From contig NZ_JACHJJ010000037.1 of assembly GCF_014203605.1 (NCBI RefSeq), positions 1-52,259 on the forward strand: 52,259 bases of DNA, in the 5' to 3' direction. The stretch comes from Thiemannella venezuelensis. Its GTDB lineage: Bacteria; Actinomycetota; Actinomycetes; Streptosporangiales; Streptosporangiaceae. Below the pieces are notes generated by a model, which ran no database searches, had not been told where the DNA came from, and saw nothing but the letters and a program-made list of their open reading frames with translations. Shown here piece by piece: positions 23,284-31,501 of the stretch. How positions within the stretch are numbered: the stretch's first letter is position 1; every line of letters begins with the position of its first letter. Both the position numbers and the translations under genes were made by a program.

Positions 23284-25599
23284 CTACTGCGTCCAGGTCC
23301 AGTTGCGGATCTCGGCGGGGTCCTCGCCGTACTCGCGGGTGTGGGCACGGGCGTGCAGGCGGGTGTCGGACATCTGCTGGCGCAGGTGCGCGGCGGTGGT
23401 GCCCAGGCCGGGGACCCGGTCGATGACGTCGATGACCAGGTGGTAGCGGTCGATGTCGTTGAGCATGGCCATGTCGAAGGGCGTGGTGGTGGTGCCCTCC
23501 TCCTTGTAGCCGCGGACATGGATGTTGTGGTGGCCGGCGCGGCGGTAGGTGAGGCGGTGGATCAGCCACGGGTAGCCGTGGAAGTTGAAGATGACCGGCT
23601 TGTCGGGGGTGAACAGGGCGTTGAACTCGGCGTCGGGCATGCCGTGCGGGTGCTCCGACGGCGGCTGCAGGCGCATCAGGTCCACGACGTTGATGACGCG
23701 GACCTTCAGCTCGGGCAGGTGCTCGCGCAGCAGCGCGGCGGCGGCGAGGGTCTCCAGGGTGGGCACGTCGCCGGCGCAGGCCAGCACGACGTCGGGTTCG
23801 GCTCCGGCGTCGTTGGAGGCCCAGTCGATGATGCCCAGGCCGCGGGTGCAGTGCACGACGGCCTCGTCCATGGTGAACAGGTCCAGGACGGGTTGCTTGC
23901 CGGCGACCACGACGTTGACGTAGTCGCGGGAGCGCAGGCAGTGGTCGCCGACCGACAGCAGGGTGTTGGCGTCCGGTGGCAGGTAGACGCGCACCACGTC
24001 GGCTTTCTTGTTGACCACGACGTCCAGGAAGCCGGGGTCCTGGTGGCTGAAGCCGTTGTGGTCCTGGCGCCAGACGTGGGAGGACAGCAGGTAGTTGAGT
24101 GAGGCGACCGGACGGCGCCAGGGGATGTCGCGGCAGGCGTCGAGCCATTTGGCGTGCTGGTTGAACATGGCGTCGACGATGTGGATGAAGGCCTCGTAGC
24201 AGTTGAACAGGCCGTGGCGGCCGGTGAGCAGGTAGCCTTCCAGCCAGCCCTGGCACAGGTGCTCGGAGAGCACTTCCATGACGCGTCCGCCGGGGGCCAG
24301 GTCGGTGTCGCCGGGCAGGAGTTCGGCGTTCCAGGCGCGGCCGGTGGCCTCGAAGACCGCGCCGAGCCGGTTGGAGGCGGTCTCGTCGGGCCCCATCAGG
24401 CGGAAGGTCTGAGGGTTGGCGGCCATGATGTCGCGCAGGAAGGTGCCCAGCACGCGGGTCGGTTCGGTCAGCTGGGCGGCGGGGGCTTTGACCTCCACGG
24501 CGTAGGTGCGGAAGTCGGGGATGGCCAGCGGGCGCAGGATCTCTCCGCCGTTGGTGTGCGGGCTGGCGCTCATCCGGCGGGGTCCGGCCGGTACCAGCTG
24601 CAGGATCTCGGGTGTCGGGCGGCCGTCGGTGTCGAAGAGTTCTTCGGGCCGGTAGGAGCGCATCCACTGCTCCAGCGTCGCGCGGTGGGCGGCGTCGTCG
24701 CGGACGGCGGCCAGGGGGACCTGGTGGGAGCGCCAGGTGCCTTCGACGCGGACGCCGTCGACCTCGCGGGGGCCGGTCCAGCCCTTGGGAGACCGCAGAA
24801 TGATCATGGGGAGGCGGTCGGCGTGGCCGTTCTTGAACTCGGCGATCTGGTCGAAGACGGTGTTCAGGGTGTCTTGCATGAGCTGGTGCATGGTGGCGGG
24901 GTCGTCGCCGGCCACGATGTGCGGGCGGTAGCCGTACCCTTCCATGAGTTTGACCAGCTCGGTTTCGGGGATGCGGGCCAGCACCGTCGGATTGGCGATC
25001 TTGTAGCCGTTCAGGTGCAGGATGGGCAGGACGGTGCCGTCGCGGTAGGGGTCGAGGAACTTGTTGGAGTGCCAGCTGGCGGCCAGCGGTCCGGTCTCGG
25101 CCTCGCCGTCGCCGATGATGCAGGCGACCACCAGGTTCGGGTTGTCGAAGGCGGCACCGTAGGCGTGGGCCAGGGCGTAGCCGAGTTCGCCGCCTTCGTG
25201 GATGGAGCCGGGGGTCTCGGGGGCGACGTGGCTGGGTACGCCGCCGGGGAAGGAGAACTGGCGGAACAGCCGGCGCATGCCGTCGGCGTTCTGCGGGATG
25301 TCGGGGTAGCGGTCGGTGTAGGAGCCTTCCAGCCAGGCGTGGGCGACCGCGGCGGGGCCGCCGTGGCCGGGCCCGGCGATGTAGATCATCTCTTGGTCGC
25401 GTTCCAGGATGACCTGGTTGAGGTGGGCGAAGCAGAAGTTCAGGCCGGGGGTGGTGCCCCAGTGCCCCAGCAGGCGGGGCTTGACGTGCTCGGCGGCCAG
25501 GGGTTCGTTCAGCAGCGGGTTGTCCAGCAGGTAGATCTGCCCCACCGACAGGTAGTTGGCGGCGCGCCAGTAGGCGTCGATCCTCTGAAGTTTCTCCAT
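23284..25599 (-). CDS. xfp: Phosphoketolase (xylulose-5-P/fructose-6-P)
   Basis: 771 aa, near full family length (about 790-800). It begins with [20 protein letters not shown] and contains [19 protein letters not shown], the TPP/Mg site [31 protein letters not shown], and the C-terminal [19 protein letters not shown] and [17 protein letters not shown]. It splits xylulose-5-P or fructose-6-P with phosphate to acetyl-P plus a triose or tetrose phosphate, allowing ATP from acetyl-P without oxygen. The ATG follows the family N-terminus; a GTG 9 nt upstream (25608) is possible. A DevR-like box lies 37 bp upstream, tying the enzyme to the hypoxia island. Confidence 0.95.
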   Translation of the reverse strand: MEKLQRIDAYWRAANYLSVGQIYLLDNPLLNEPLAAEHVKPRLLGHWGTTPGLNFCFAHLNQVILERDQEMIYIAGPGHGGPAAVAHAWLEGSYTDRYPDIPQNADGMRRLFRQFSFPGGVPSHVAPETPGSIHEGGELGYALAHAYGAAFDNPNLVVACIIGDGEAETGPLAASWHSNKFLDPYRDGTVLPILHLNGYKIANPTVLARIPETELVKLMEGYGYRPHIVAGDDPATMHQLMQDTLNTVFDQIAEFKNGHADRLPMIILRSPKGWTGPREVDGVRVEGTWRSHQVPLAAVRDDAAHRATLEQWMRSYRPEELFDTDGRPTPEILQLVPAGPRRMSASPHTNGGEILRPLAIPDFRTYAVEVKAPAAQLTEPTRVLGTFLRDIMAANPQTFRLMGPDETASNRLGAVFEATGRAWNAELLPGDTDLAPGGRVMEVLSEHLCQGWLEGYLLTGRHGLFNCYEAFIHIVDAMFNQHAKWLDACRDIPWRRPVASLNYLLSSHVWRQDHNGFSHQDPGFLDVVVNKKADVVRVYLPPDANTLLSVGDHCLRSRDYVNVVVAGKQPVLDLFTMDEAVVHCTRGLGIIDWASNDAGAEPDVVLACAGDVPTLETLAAAALLREHLPELKVRVINVVDLMRLQPPSEHPHGMPDAEFNALFTPDKPVIFNFHGYPWLIHRLTYRRAGHHNIHVRGYKEEGTTTTPFDMAMLNDIDRYHLVIDVIDRVPGLGTTAAHLRQQMSDTRLHARAHTREYGEDPAEIRNWTWTQ

Positions 25600-25635
25600 G
25601 GGACTCACGGTGCCCGCATTTTCCTTGATCACATA

Positions 25636-25649
25636 GGGGATTTGGTCCC
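25636..25649 (-). promoter_or_regulatory. DevR-like box upstream of phosphoketolase
   Basis: On the minus strand this is GGGAC-CAAA-TCCCC. Its centre is about 43 bp before the proposed ATG, the classical class II activator position if the mRNA is leaderless. The remainder of 25650-25897 shows nothing recognisable. Confidence 0.6.
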
Positions 25650-25897
25650 TGCTCGACAAGACTCCGGAAAGCCCGATAGCCGACAAAGAATGTTTTCCTG
25701 GGCTGCGACGCGCCAGACCGGCGACCGGCTCCTGCCGGATGCCGGCCGGCCGGCGGAGAAGGGGCTTCAGCGGTTCTTCCGGCGGACGGTTCCCACGGAC
25801 CTGCCGGCTGTCACCTCGACCGCCGGAAGGCACTCGATCTGGTGGATGTGCATCGTCCCGGCCTTTTCGTTTTCCCGGACTTCGCCCTTCATGGCGA

Positions 25898-25929
25898 ACG
25901 CCCGTCCCCTTCGGTCAGGGGACGGGCGT
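25898..25929. terminator. Hairpin downstream of DoxX-like gene
   Basis: ACGCCCGTCCCC and GGGGACGGGCGT form a perfect 12-bp stem with an 8-nt loop, starting 11 bp past the stop of the minus-strand gene at 25941. No T-run follows, as usual in high-GC actinobacteria. Confidence 0.65.
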
Positions 25930-25940
25930 CGTGCGGGCGG

Positions 25941-26528
25941 TCACTTCAGCACGGGGAGTCGCTTGACCAGGGCGGTCCTGCCCCACCAGGCGCCGATGCC
26001 CAGGGTGTCACCGGCGTGGGCCAGGGCCAGGCCGGCCAGGACGATGGCGTAGACGATGTGGTCGTCCATGAACGGGTTGGTGTCCAGGGGTAGCTGGGCC
26101 GCCCACATCAGCAGCATCATGGCCGCGCCCGCGCCGGCCGCGATGCGCATGCCCGCGCCCAGCAGGAGGGCGGTGCCGACGCCGAGCAGGCCGAGCATGA
26201 ACAGCCAGTCGACCCAGGCCTGTCCGGCCAGGCCGCCGAAGAGGCCGCCGAGGGCGTTCTCGCCGGTTCCCTTGAGGAAGCCGGTGGTCGGGCTGCCGCC
26301 GTTGGTCCACGCCTTGGCGGCGGGGGTGGCGAAGCCGAGGCCGAAGGTCTTGTCGGCGAAGGCCCACAGGAACACCCAGCCCAGCGCGATCCGGGCGGCG
26401 GCCCAGGCGTAGGCGGCGGGGGCGCGGGTGGCGGCTGCGGCGGCGCGGGTGCCGGCGGGGGCGGTCGCGGTGGGAGCGGTGGCGGTGTGGCCGTCGAGCG
26501 GCCGGGGGCGCCTTGCGATGGTGGCCAT
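25941..26528 (-). CDS. DoxX-like membrane protein
   Basis: 195 aa. After an Ala/Thr-rich N-terminal tail of ~40 residues come four hydrophobic helices (AARIALGWVFLWAFADKTFGLGF, WVDWLFMLGLLGVGTALLLGAG, AGAGAAMMLLMWAAQLPL, HIVYAIVLAGLALAHAGDTLG), the DoxX/TQO small-subunit layout. Members include subunits of thiosulphate:quinone oxidoreductase and redox-linked membrane proteins. AAGGAG lies 6 nt before the ATG, which fixes the start. A DevR-like box is ~115 bp upstream. Exact reaction unknown. Confidence 0.82.
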   Translation of the reverse strand: MATIARRPRPLDGHTATAPTATAPAGTRAAAAATRAPAAYAWAAARIALGWVFLWAFADKTFGLGFATPAAKAWTNGGSPTTGFLKGTGENALGGLFGGLAGQAWVDWLFMLGLLGVGTALLLGAGMRIAAGAGAAMMLLMWAAQLPLDTNPFMDDHIVYAIVLAGLALAHAGDTLGIGAWWGRTALVKRLPVLK

Positions 26529-26640
26529 GATCGGCTCCTTGTGGATTCCTCTTCGTGATGACACCCAGTACATCGGCTGGAGTGGGGTTTTCCGCAGTGC
26601 CGTACGACTCGCCTCTGCGCTGCCATCGTCCTGAACCGGC

Positions 26641-26654
26641 GGGTCTTTGGTCCT
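26641..26654 (-). promoter_or_regulatory. DevR-like box between DoxX-like gene and regulator relic
   Basis: On the minus strand this is AGGAC-CAAA-GACCC, about 115 bp upstream of the DoxX-like gene. It lies 85-98 bp before the relic regulator on the other strand and could serve both. Confidence 0.6.
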
Positions 26655-26673
26655 TCGCCTCCGTGTTTGATGG

Positions 26674-26687
26674 TTTTTCGCGAAAAA
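26674..26687. promoter_or_regulatory. TTTTTCGCGAAAAA palindrome
   Basis: A perfect 14-bp palindrome, about 55 bp upstream of the regulator relic. The equivalent element is at 109-120 ahead of the intact regulator start, and the flanks up to the ATG also align. It is a strong operator or DNA-bending candidate. Confidence 0.5.
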
Positions 26688-26739
26688 TGATGTCTAAAGG
26701 CCGGGGTCCGGTCGGCCGCGGTGAAGAGCGCTGAGGGGT

Positions 26740-26931
26740 ATGGGTGTGATCCGGGTGGTCCTGGTGGACGACCACGGGGTGGTGCGGCGCGGGGTGGCGG
26801 CGCTGCTGGAGCGGCAGATCCTGGAGTTGATCGGTGAGGGGCTGACCAACCGGCAGATCGGTGAGCGGATGTTCCCGGCCACCCGGCTGAAGGCCGAACG
26901 CGGTGAACGGGGAGACCTTCGTCCCTGGTGA
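26740..26931 (+). pseudogene. Internally deleted DevR-type response regulator
   Basis: The first 17 residues equal those of the regulator at 1-51 with one change (E to G after VDDH). After RRGVAALL the sequence jumps to ERQILELIGEGLTNRQIGERMF, the LuxR-type recognition helix region of the C-terminal domain, then degenerates and stops. About 130 residues of receiver and linker are gone and the reading frame happens to stay open for 63 codons. The promoter region is retained. It could still make a small HTH-bearing peptide, but it lacks the phosphorylated aspartate and most of the DNA-binding helix bundle, so I call it a pseudogene. Confidence 0.8.
26912..26925 (+). promoter_or_regulatory. DevR-like box upstream of PNPOx protein
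   Basis: GAGAC-CTTC-GTCCC, inside the 3' end of the relic regulator. Its centre is 43 bp before ATG 26962, again the class II spacing if transcription starts at the ATG. Confidence 0.6.
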
Positions 26932-26961
26932 GGTGGAGTGTCCGAGGCCGATGCTGGAGGT

Positions 26962-27393
26962 ATGAAAGTCGACTCCACGGGCCTGCGGGTGCTCTCACGG
27001 GCCGAGTGCCTGGAACTGCTCGCCTCGGCGCCGATCGGGCGGATCGTCTTCACCGACCGTGCGCTCCCGGCCGTCCAGCCGGTCAACTACATGCTGGACG
27101 GCGAACGGCTGGTGGTCCGCGCCAGGGCCGGGTCCAAGCTGGCGCTCGCGGTGCGCGACGCGGTCGTGGCGCTGGAGGCCGACGCGTTCGACCCGGCCGG
27201 CCGGACGGGATGGTCGGTGACCGTGGTCGGGCACGCGCACGCCGTACCGCAGGGCCGCGAGTCCAGCCGCCTGGCCCACCTGCCGCTGGCGCCCTGGACG
27301 CCCCGGGACGGGCAACGGCCGGACGGCCGGGACCACTACATCGTGCTCCCGGTGGAGCAGATCTCCGGCCGCCGGGTCGAAACCCACCCCTGA
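26962..27393 (+). CDS. PNPOx-family flavin-binding protein
   Basis: 143 aa single-domain split barrel: LSRAECLELLASAPIGRIVFTD, ALPAVQPVNYMLDGERLVVRAR, WSVTVVGHAHAVP and C-terminal YIVLPVEQISGRRVE. This actinobacterial PNPOx-like family often accompanies DosR/DevR-type genes and USPs. ATG 26962 is chosen on N-terminal similarity to the family and on box spacing; GGAGG is only one base away, and a GTG at 26938 is in frame, so the start is uncertain. Probable FMN- or F420-binding reductase of unknown substrate. Confidence 0.82.
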   Translation: MKVDSTGLRVLSRAECLELLASAPIGRIVFTDRALPAVQPVNYMLDGERLVVRARAGSKLALAVRDAVVALEADAFDPAGRTGWSVTVVGHAHAVPQGRESSRLAHLPLAPWTPRDGQRPDGRDHYIVLPVEQISGRRVETHP

Positions 27394-27451
27394 CCGGACC
27401 GGAGCCCCGCGGCGTCTGCGAGGCCGAAGCCGCCCCGCTGACCTCGCAGAC

Positions 27452-27898
27452 GTGACCACCTGCAAAGCCGTCAAGGTCTCGGGCCTGCTCCCGTCCGAAC
27501 GCGCCGCGATCTTCGGCATCGGCGGCCTGGGCCACCTGGCCCAGCAGTACGCACAGATCTTCGGCGCCGAGACCGTCGCCGTCGACATCACCGCCGACAA
27601 GCTCCGCCTGGCCGAGGAACTCGGCGCCACCCACACCGTCGACGCCGCCACCGACGACCCGGTCACCGCGATCCAGGCGCTGGGCGGGGCCGACGTGGCG
27701 ATCGTGCCGGCCGCCAGCCCGCGCGTGCTGGAGCAGGCCCACGCCTGCCTGCGGCGCGGCGGCCGCCTGGTCCTGGTCTCCCTGCCCAAGGACAACGCGA
27801 TGAACCTGCCGATCTTCGAAACCGTCCTGGGCGGCATCAGCGTGATCGGCTCCATCGTCGGCACCACCATTGCCGCAAAGCGGTGCAGGAAGCCGTAG
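27452..27898 (+). pseudogene. Zinc-type alcohol dehydrogenase fragment
   Basis: The frame gives the nucleotide-binding half of a medium-chain zinc alcohol dehydrogenase: FGIGGLGHLAQQYAQIFGAE (Rossmann GXGXXG), VDITADKLRLAEELGATHTV, LGGADVAIVPAAS, LRRGGRLVLVSLP and PIFETVLGGISVIGSIVGT. The ~150-residue N-terminal catalytic domain with zinc ligands is missing, and the C-terminus breaks after IVGT. The upstream bases still resemble the normal CAGVTTYKA linkage but with a frameshift. An intact enzyme would have about 340 residues. Confidence 0.8.
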
Positions 27899-27911
27899 GG
27901 ACCAAGGACCC
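27898..27911 (+). promoter_or_regulatory. DevR-like box upstream of CBS-BON gene
   Basis: GGGAC-CAAG-GACCC, one of the best matches in the window, about 112 bp before the CBS-BON start. Confidence 0.65.
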
Positions 27912-28016
27912 CCCGGTGCGGCGCGATGTCCCGGCGACGGAGGACTTCCGGCTCTGCCCGCGCGACCGCGAGCGCGGTGGAATGAGAGAGCACCCCCACC
28001 CCTCAAGGAGGACACG

Positions 28017-28718
28017 ATGCGCGTCAAGGTCAGCGAGGTCATGACCCACAAGGTGGTGTCCGTCGACGGCGCCACTCCGTTCAAGGACATCGCCGAGGTG
28101 CTCGTCTCCCACGGTGTGAGCGCGGTCCCCGTCCTCGACGCCGGCAACCATGTCATCGGTGTCGTCTCCGAGGCGGATCTCCTGCACAAGGAGGAGTTCA
28201 AGGAGCAGTACCACCGCGAGGGCTACCGGCCCCCGCTGCGCACCCGGCTGCGCCACCGGCTCGCCCAGGAAGGCGCCTCCGGGCGCGGCAAGGCCCGCGG
28301 CGACACCGCCGCCGGGCTGATGACCTCCCCCGCCGTCACCGTCCGCCCCCAGTCCGCGATCGTCTACGCGATGCGGCTGATGGACGAGCGCGGCGTCAAG
28401 CGCCTGCCGGTCGTCGACGAACACGGGGTCCTGCAGGGCATCGTCAGCCGCCAGGACCTGCTCAAGGTCTTCCTCCGCCCGGACGCGGCGATCACCGAGG
28501 AGATCCGGAAGGACATCCTGGACCACTCCCTGTGGACCGACACCTCCCAGGTGGAGGTCTCGGTGCACCGGGGCGTGGTGACCCTGACCGGCCGGATGGA
28601 GCGGCGCAGCGAGGCGCTGATCGCCGCACGGATGGCGCTGCGGGTCAACGGCGTGGTCGACGTCGTCGACGAGATCCGGTGGGACGAGGACGACTCCCCC
28701 GCCTGGACGGGCCGGTAG
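28017..28718 (+). CDS. CBS-CBS-BON domain protein (Hrp1-like)
   Basis: 233 aa. CBS1 (~5-60: VSEVMTHKVVSVDGATPFKD ... VIGVVSEADLL) and CBS2 (~97-152: GLMTSPAVTVRPQ ... LQGIVSRQDLL) form a Bateman pair that would bind adenylate ligands. A BON domain follows (~165-225: VEVSVHRGVVTLTGRM, NGVVDVVDEIRW). AAGGAGGA before the ATG is the strongest ribosome site in the region. Hrp1, a CBS protein, is among the most induced DosR genes of M. tuberculosis; a DevR-like box upstream fits the same control here. Ligand unknown. Confidence 0.88.
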   Translation: MRVKVSEVMTHKVVSVDGATPFKDIAEVLVSHGVSAVPVLDAGNHVIGVVSEADLLHKEEFKEQYHREGYRPPLRTRLRHRLAQEGASGRGKARGDTAAGLMTSPAVTVRPQSAIVYAMRLMDERGVKRLPVVDEHGVLQGIVSRQDLLKVFLRPDAAITEEIRKDILDHSLWTDTSQVEVSVHRGVVTLTGRMERRSEALIAARMALRVNGVVDVVDEIRWDEDDSPAWTGR

Positions 28719-28736
28719 GCCACCCCGTACGGCTCC

Positions 28737-28830
28737 CGCCCGCAGTTCGGCGATCACCTGGGCGCGGAATTCCGGGGTGTCGCAGTCCGGGTCGCCCTCG
28801 ATCCGGACGACTTCGGCCGCGGCGCAGCGG
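28737..28830 (-). other. Short coding relic, unrecognised
   Basis: The minus strand gives VVRIEGDPDCDTPEFRAQVI followed by AELRAG, with nearly every third base G or C and sensible residue composition, but no start, stop or ribosome site in range. It looks like a surviving piece of a lost gene. The rest of 28719-28904 shows nothing I can name. Confidence 0.25.
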
Positions 28831-28904
28831 GCTGTCCGGATCGGTCCGGAGTCTGACCGGGTGACGCCTTCAGCTCGCGGCCCCCTCTGGCCAGGCTGAA
28901 AGGC

Positions 28905-29489
28905 ATGACCAGCGCCCTCGTCGTCATCGACGTCCAGAACTCCTTCCTCCAGCTCCCCGACTGGCGGCACACCTCGCGGCCGGACATCGTCCCCCAGGTC
29001 AACCGCCTGGCCGCCGCCGCCAGGACCGCGGGAGACGCGGTCGTGTGGGTGCTCGGCTCGCGCCCCGGGTCGGGCTCCGTCTTCGACCCCGCCCGCGGGT
29101 TCGTCCGCCTGATGGACGGCATCCGGCCTCTCGACGGCGAGCCGGTCCTCACCAAGTCCGCGCACAACGCCTTCACCACCACCGGCCTCCACCGGTTCCT
29201 CACCCAGCGCGGCATCAGGAAGCTGACCGTCTGCGGCATCCGAACCGAGCAGTGCTGCGAAACCACCACGCGCCTCGCCTCCGACCTGGGCTTCGAGGTC
29301 GACTTCGCCATCGACGCCACCGCGACCACGCCCATCCCGCACCGCGACGCCCCGGACGACGTGCCCTTCGACGAACTCGTCCAGGACCCGCGAACGCTCG
29401 GCGTGGAAGAGATCATCGACCGCACCGCATACGCTCTGTCGGGCCGTTTCGCCACCGTCAAGACCGTGGACGAGCTCACCGGAAACTAG
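28905..29489 (+). CDS. Isochorismatase-like cysteine hydrolase
   Basis: 194 aa. The catalytic triad of the family is visible: D9 in VVIDVQNSF, K84 in TKSAHNAF and C117 in GIRTEQCCETT. Members hydrolyse amides or vinyl ethers (nicotinamidase, isochorismatase, N-carbamoylsarcosine amidase); the substrate here is unknown. The ribosome site is weak (AAAGG). It sits 12 bp ahead of a GlxA-type regulator, a common pairing in which the regulator controls the hydrolase. Confidence 0.87.
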   Translation: MTSALVVIDVQNSFLQLPDWRHTSRPDIVPQVNRLAAAARTAGDAVVWVLGSRPGSGSVFDPARGFVRLMDGIRPLDGEPVLTKSAHNAFTTTGLHRFLTQRGIRKLTVCGIRTEQCCETTTRLASDLGFEVDFAIDATATTPIPHRDAPDDVPFDELVQDPRTLGVEEIIDRTAYALSGRFATVKTVDELTGN

Positions 29490-29501
29490 GAGGTACCGGC
29501 C

Positions 29502-30413
29502 ATGTCCCGAGTCGTCTTCCTGCTCATCCCGCGGGTGCACCTCCTCGACGTGGCCGGACCCGCCCAGGTCTTCTCCACCGCCGACGACCTCGGCCACCCC
29601 TACACCCTCACCTACGTCGCCGAGGACGGCGAGGCCGCCGCCGTCCAGGGGCTCGTCCTGCGGGCGGAGACCGCCTGGCCGCCGCTGGCACCCGACGATC
29701 TGATCATCGTGCCCGGCTGGCGCGGCCCGACCCGCCCGGCGAGCACCGCGACGTTGCGGCACCTGCGCGACCACCACGCATCAGGTGGCACGGTCGCCGG
29801 CGTGTGCGCGGGCGCCGACGCGCTGGGCCGCGCCGGACTGCTCGACGGCCGCCGCTGCACGACCCACCACACCGTCCAGGACGAGCTCGCCCGCCTCCAC
29901 CCGCGAGCGGAGGTCGTCAGAGACGCGTTGTACATCGAGGACGACCGGATCGTCACCTCAGCGGGCGTGGCCAGCGGAATCGACGTCGCGCTGCACCTGG
30001 TGACCACACGCCACGGCCCCCGCGCCGCGGGGCAGGTGGCCCGTGCCATGCTCGTCCACCTCCACCGCGGCGGTACGGCGGAGCAGATCAGTCCTCTGTT
30101 CCGGTGGCGTTCGCACGCGGACGAGACGGTTCATCGCCTCCAGGACCTGATCGAGACCCGCTTCACCGAGCGGCTGCCGCTGAGCCTGCTGGCCGAGGCC
30201 ACCAGTTGCAGCGAACGGACCGTGACCCGGCTGTTCAGCCGGGCGACCGGCCTCACTCCCCTGGCCTATCAGACCGCCCTGCGGCTGGAGCGTGCCGAGC
30301 ACCTTCTCGGGACGGGCGCCACGGCCGAGGTCGCCGCGCGCGAGGTGGGATTCGAAGACGCCCGGACGCTGCGCAGGCTCCGCGCCCGGGCCGCTGCTCC
30401 AGCCGGTCGGTGA
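29502..30413 (+). CDS. GlxA-family AraC-type regulator (DJ-1/PfpI domain)
   Basis: 303 aa. Residues ~1-170 are a DJ-1/PfpI-like domain (VVFLLIPRVHLLDVAGPAQVF, IIVPGWRG, GVCAGADALGRAGLLDGRRCTTHH). C98 in the nucleophile elbow VCAGA is present. Residues ~205-300 are an AraC/XylS double HTH (LSLLAEATSCSERTVTRLFSRATGLTPLAYQ and VAAREVGFEDARTLRRL). AGGAGG lies upstream of the ATG. Probably controls the upstream hydrolase in response to a small amine or amide. Confidence 0.88.
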   Translation: MSRVVFLLIPRVHLLDVAGPAQVFSTADDLGHPYTLTYVAEDGEAAAVQGLVLRAETAWPPLAPDDLIIVPGWRGPTRPASTATLRHLRDHHASGGTVAGVCAGADALGRAGLLDGRRCTTHHTVQDELARLHPRAEVVRDALYIEDDRIVTSAGVASGIDVALHLVTTRHGPRAAGQVARAMLVHLHRGGTAEQISPLFRWRSHADETVHRLQDLIETRFTERLPLSLLAEATSCSERTVTRLFSRATGLTPLAYQTALRLERAEHLLGTGATAEVAAREVGFEDARTLRRLRARAAAPAGR

Positions 30414-30431
30414 CCGTGCCCCTCCGACGTG

Positions 30432-30479
30432 GCTCCGCCGCGGCGCCGGGCGCCCCGGGGCGGTCCGCGGCGGCGGAGC
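30432..30479. terminator. Hairpin downstream of GlxA-type gene
   Basis: GCTCCGCCGC and GCGGCGGAGC form a 10-bp stem around a 28-nt GC-rich interior, starting 19 bp past the stop. Plausible rho-independent terminator lacking a T-run. Confidence 0.4.
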
Positions 30480-30591
30480 GCAGCTTGATCGCCGTCGTGG
30501 TACCGTCGCCGTGGAAGCCCGCACGTGCTTGCCCCGGACGAGATGTGCGCCGTACCCGGCCTGCAAAGACGACGCACTCGGAGGAGACGTC

Positions 30592-31470
30592 ATGGATGCG
30601 GGCATGCCCCTGATCGATTTCACCGGGGTGACTCCACGGCCTGGTGCGCTGGACGTCCGGTGGATTCACGGTTCACCGTCGGCCAAGCACAACACCGATC
30701 CGGACATCCAGGTCCACACGTACGACGAGCACACGTTCATCCTGCGGCAGAACATGGCGATCGACTACGAGGCGCCGTTCCTGTTCCTGCTGTTCGGAAA
30801 CGCACGGGCGGTGCTGATCGACACCGGCGCCACGGCGTCCGCCGAGTTCTTCCCCTTGCGCCGGGTGGTCGACGGGCTCGTCGCCGGCTGGCTCGCCCGC
30901 CACCCCCGGGAGGAGTACCACCTGCTGGTGCTGCACACCCACCCGCATGGCGACCACGTCGCGGGCGACGGCCAGTTCGCCGACCGCCCCGATACCACGG
31001 TGGTCGGCGCGGACCTGGCCACCGCCTGGGAGTACTTCGGGTTCGGTGAGGATCCCGACGCCGTGGCCCAGGTCGACCTGGGAGGCCGTGTGCTGGAGTG
31101 CCTGGCCGCCCCGGGCCACCACGAGGCGGCGGTTGCGTTCTACGACCGGTGGACCGGGTTCCTGCTCACCGGCGACACGGTCTACCCGGGCCGTCTCTAC
31201 ATCCAGGACTGGGCGGCCTTCGCCCGGACCATCGACCGCCTGATCGACTTCTCCGACCGCCGCCCGGTCACCCACGTTCTCGGCTGCCACATCGAGATGA
31301 CCGGGCGACCGGGCGTGGACTACCCGATCCGCACCACCTACCAGCCCGACGAGCCCCCGCTGCAGATGACCACCGGGCACCTGCACGAGATCCGCGCGGC
31401 GATCAAGGAGATCGGCGACCGGCCCGACCGGCGCGCCCACCCTCTCTTCATCCTCTGGCCGACCCCGTAG
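30592..31470 (+). CDS. MBL-fold metallo-hydrolase
   Basis: 292 aa. LVLHTHPHGDHVAGD is the HXHXDH dinuclear metal motif; APGHHEAAVAFYDR provides the next His, and FLLTGDTVYPG the bridging Asp; HVLGCHIEM gives the late His. GGAGGAG precedes the ATG. The ~50-residue N-terminal extension before the barrel is seen in actinobacterial members of unknown substrate. It is transcribed alone and converges on the sigma-factor operon, 31 bp apart. Confidence 0.85.
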   Translation: MDAGMPLIDFTGVTPRPGALDVRWIHGSPSAKHNTDPDIQVHTYDEHTFILRQNMAIDYEAPFLFLLFGNARAVLIDTGATASAEFFPLRRVVDGLVAGWLARHPREEYHLLVLHTHPHGDHVAGDGQFADRPDTTVVGADLATAWEYFGFGEDPDAVAQVDLGGRVLECLAAPGHHEAAVAFYDRWTGFLLTGDTVYPGRLYIQDWAAFARTIDRLIDFSDRRPVTHVLGCHIEMTGRPGVDYPIRTTYQPDEPPLQMTTGHLHEIRAAIKEIGDRPDRRAHPLFILWPTP

Positions 31471-31501
31471 CCGCAGGAGTCCGCCGGGCCCTGAGCGGGG
31501 T

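Noticed and set aside
20819-23446. Plus-strand open frame of 875 codons
   Set aside because: Antisense to the P-type ATPase, whose phosphorylation and hinge motifs are unambiguous.
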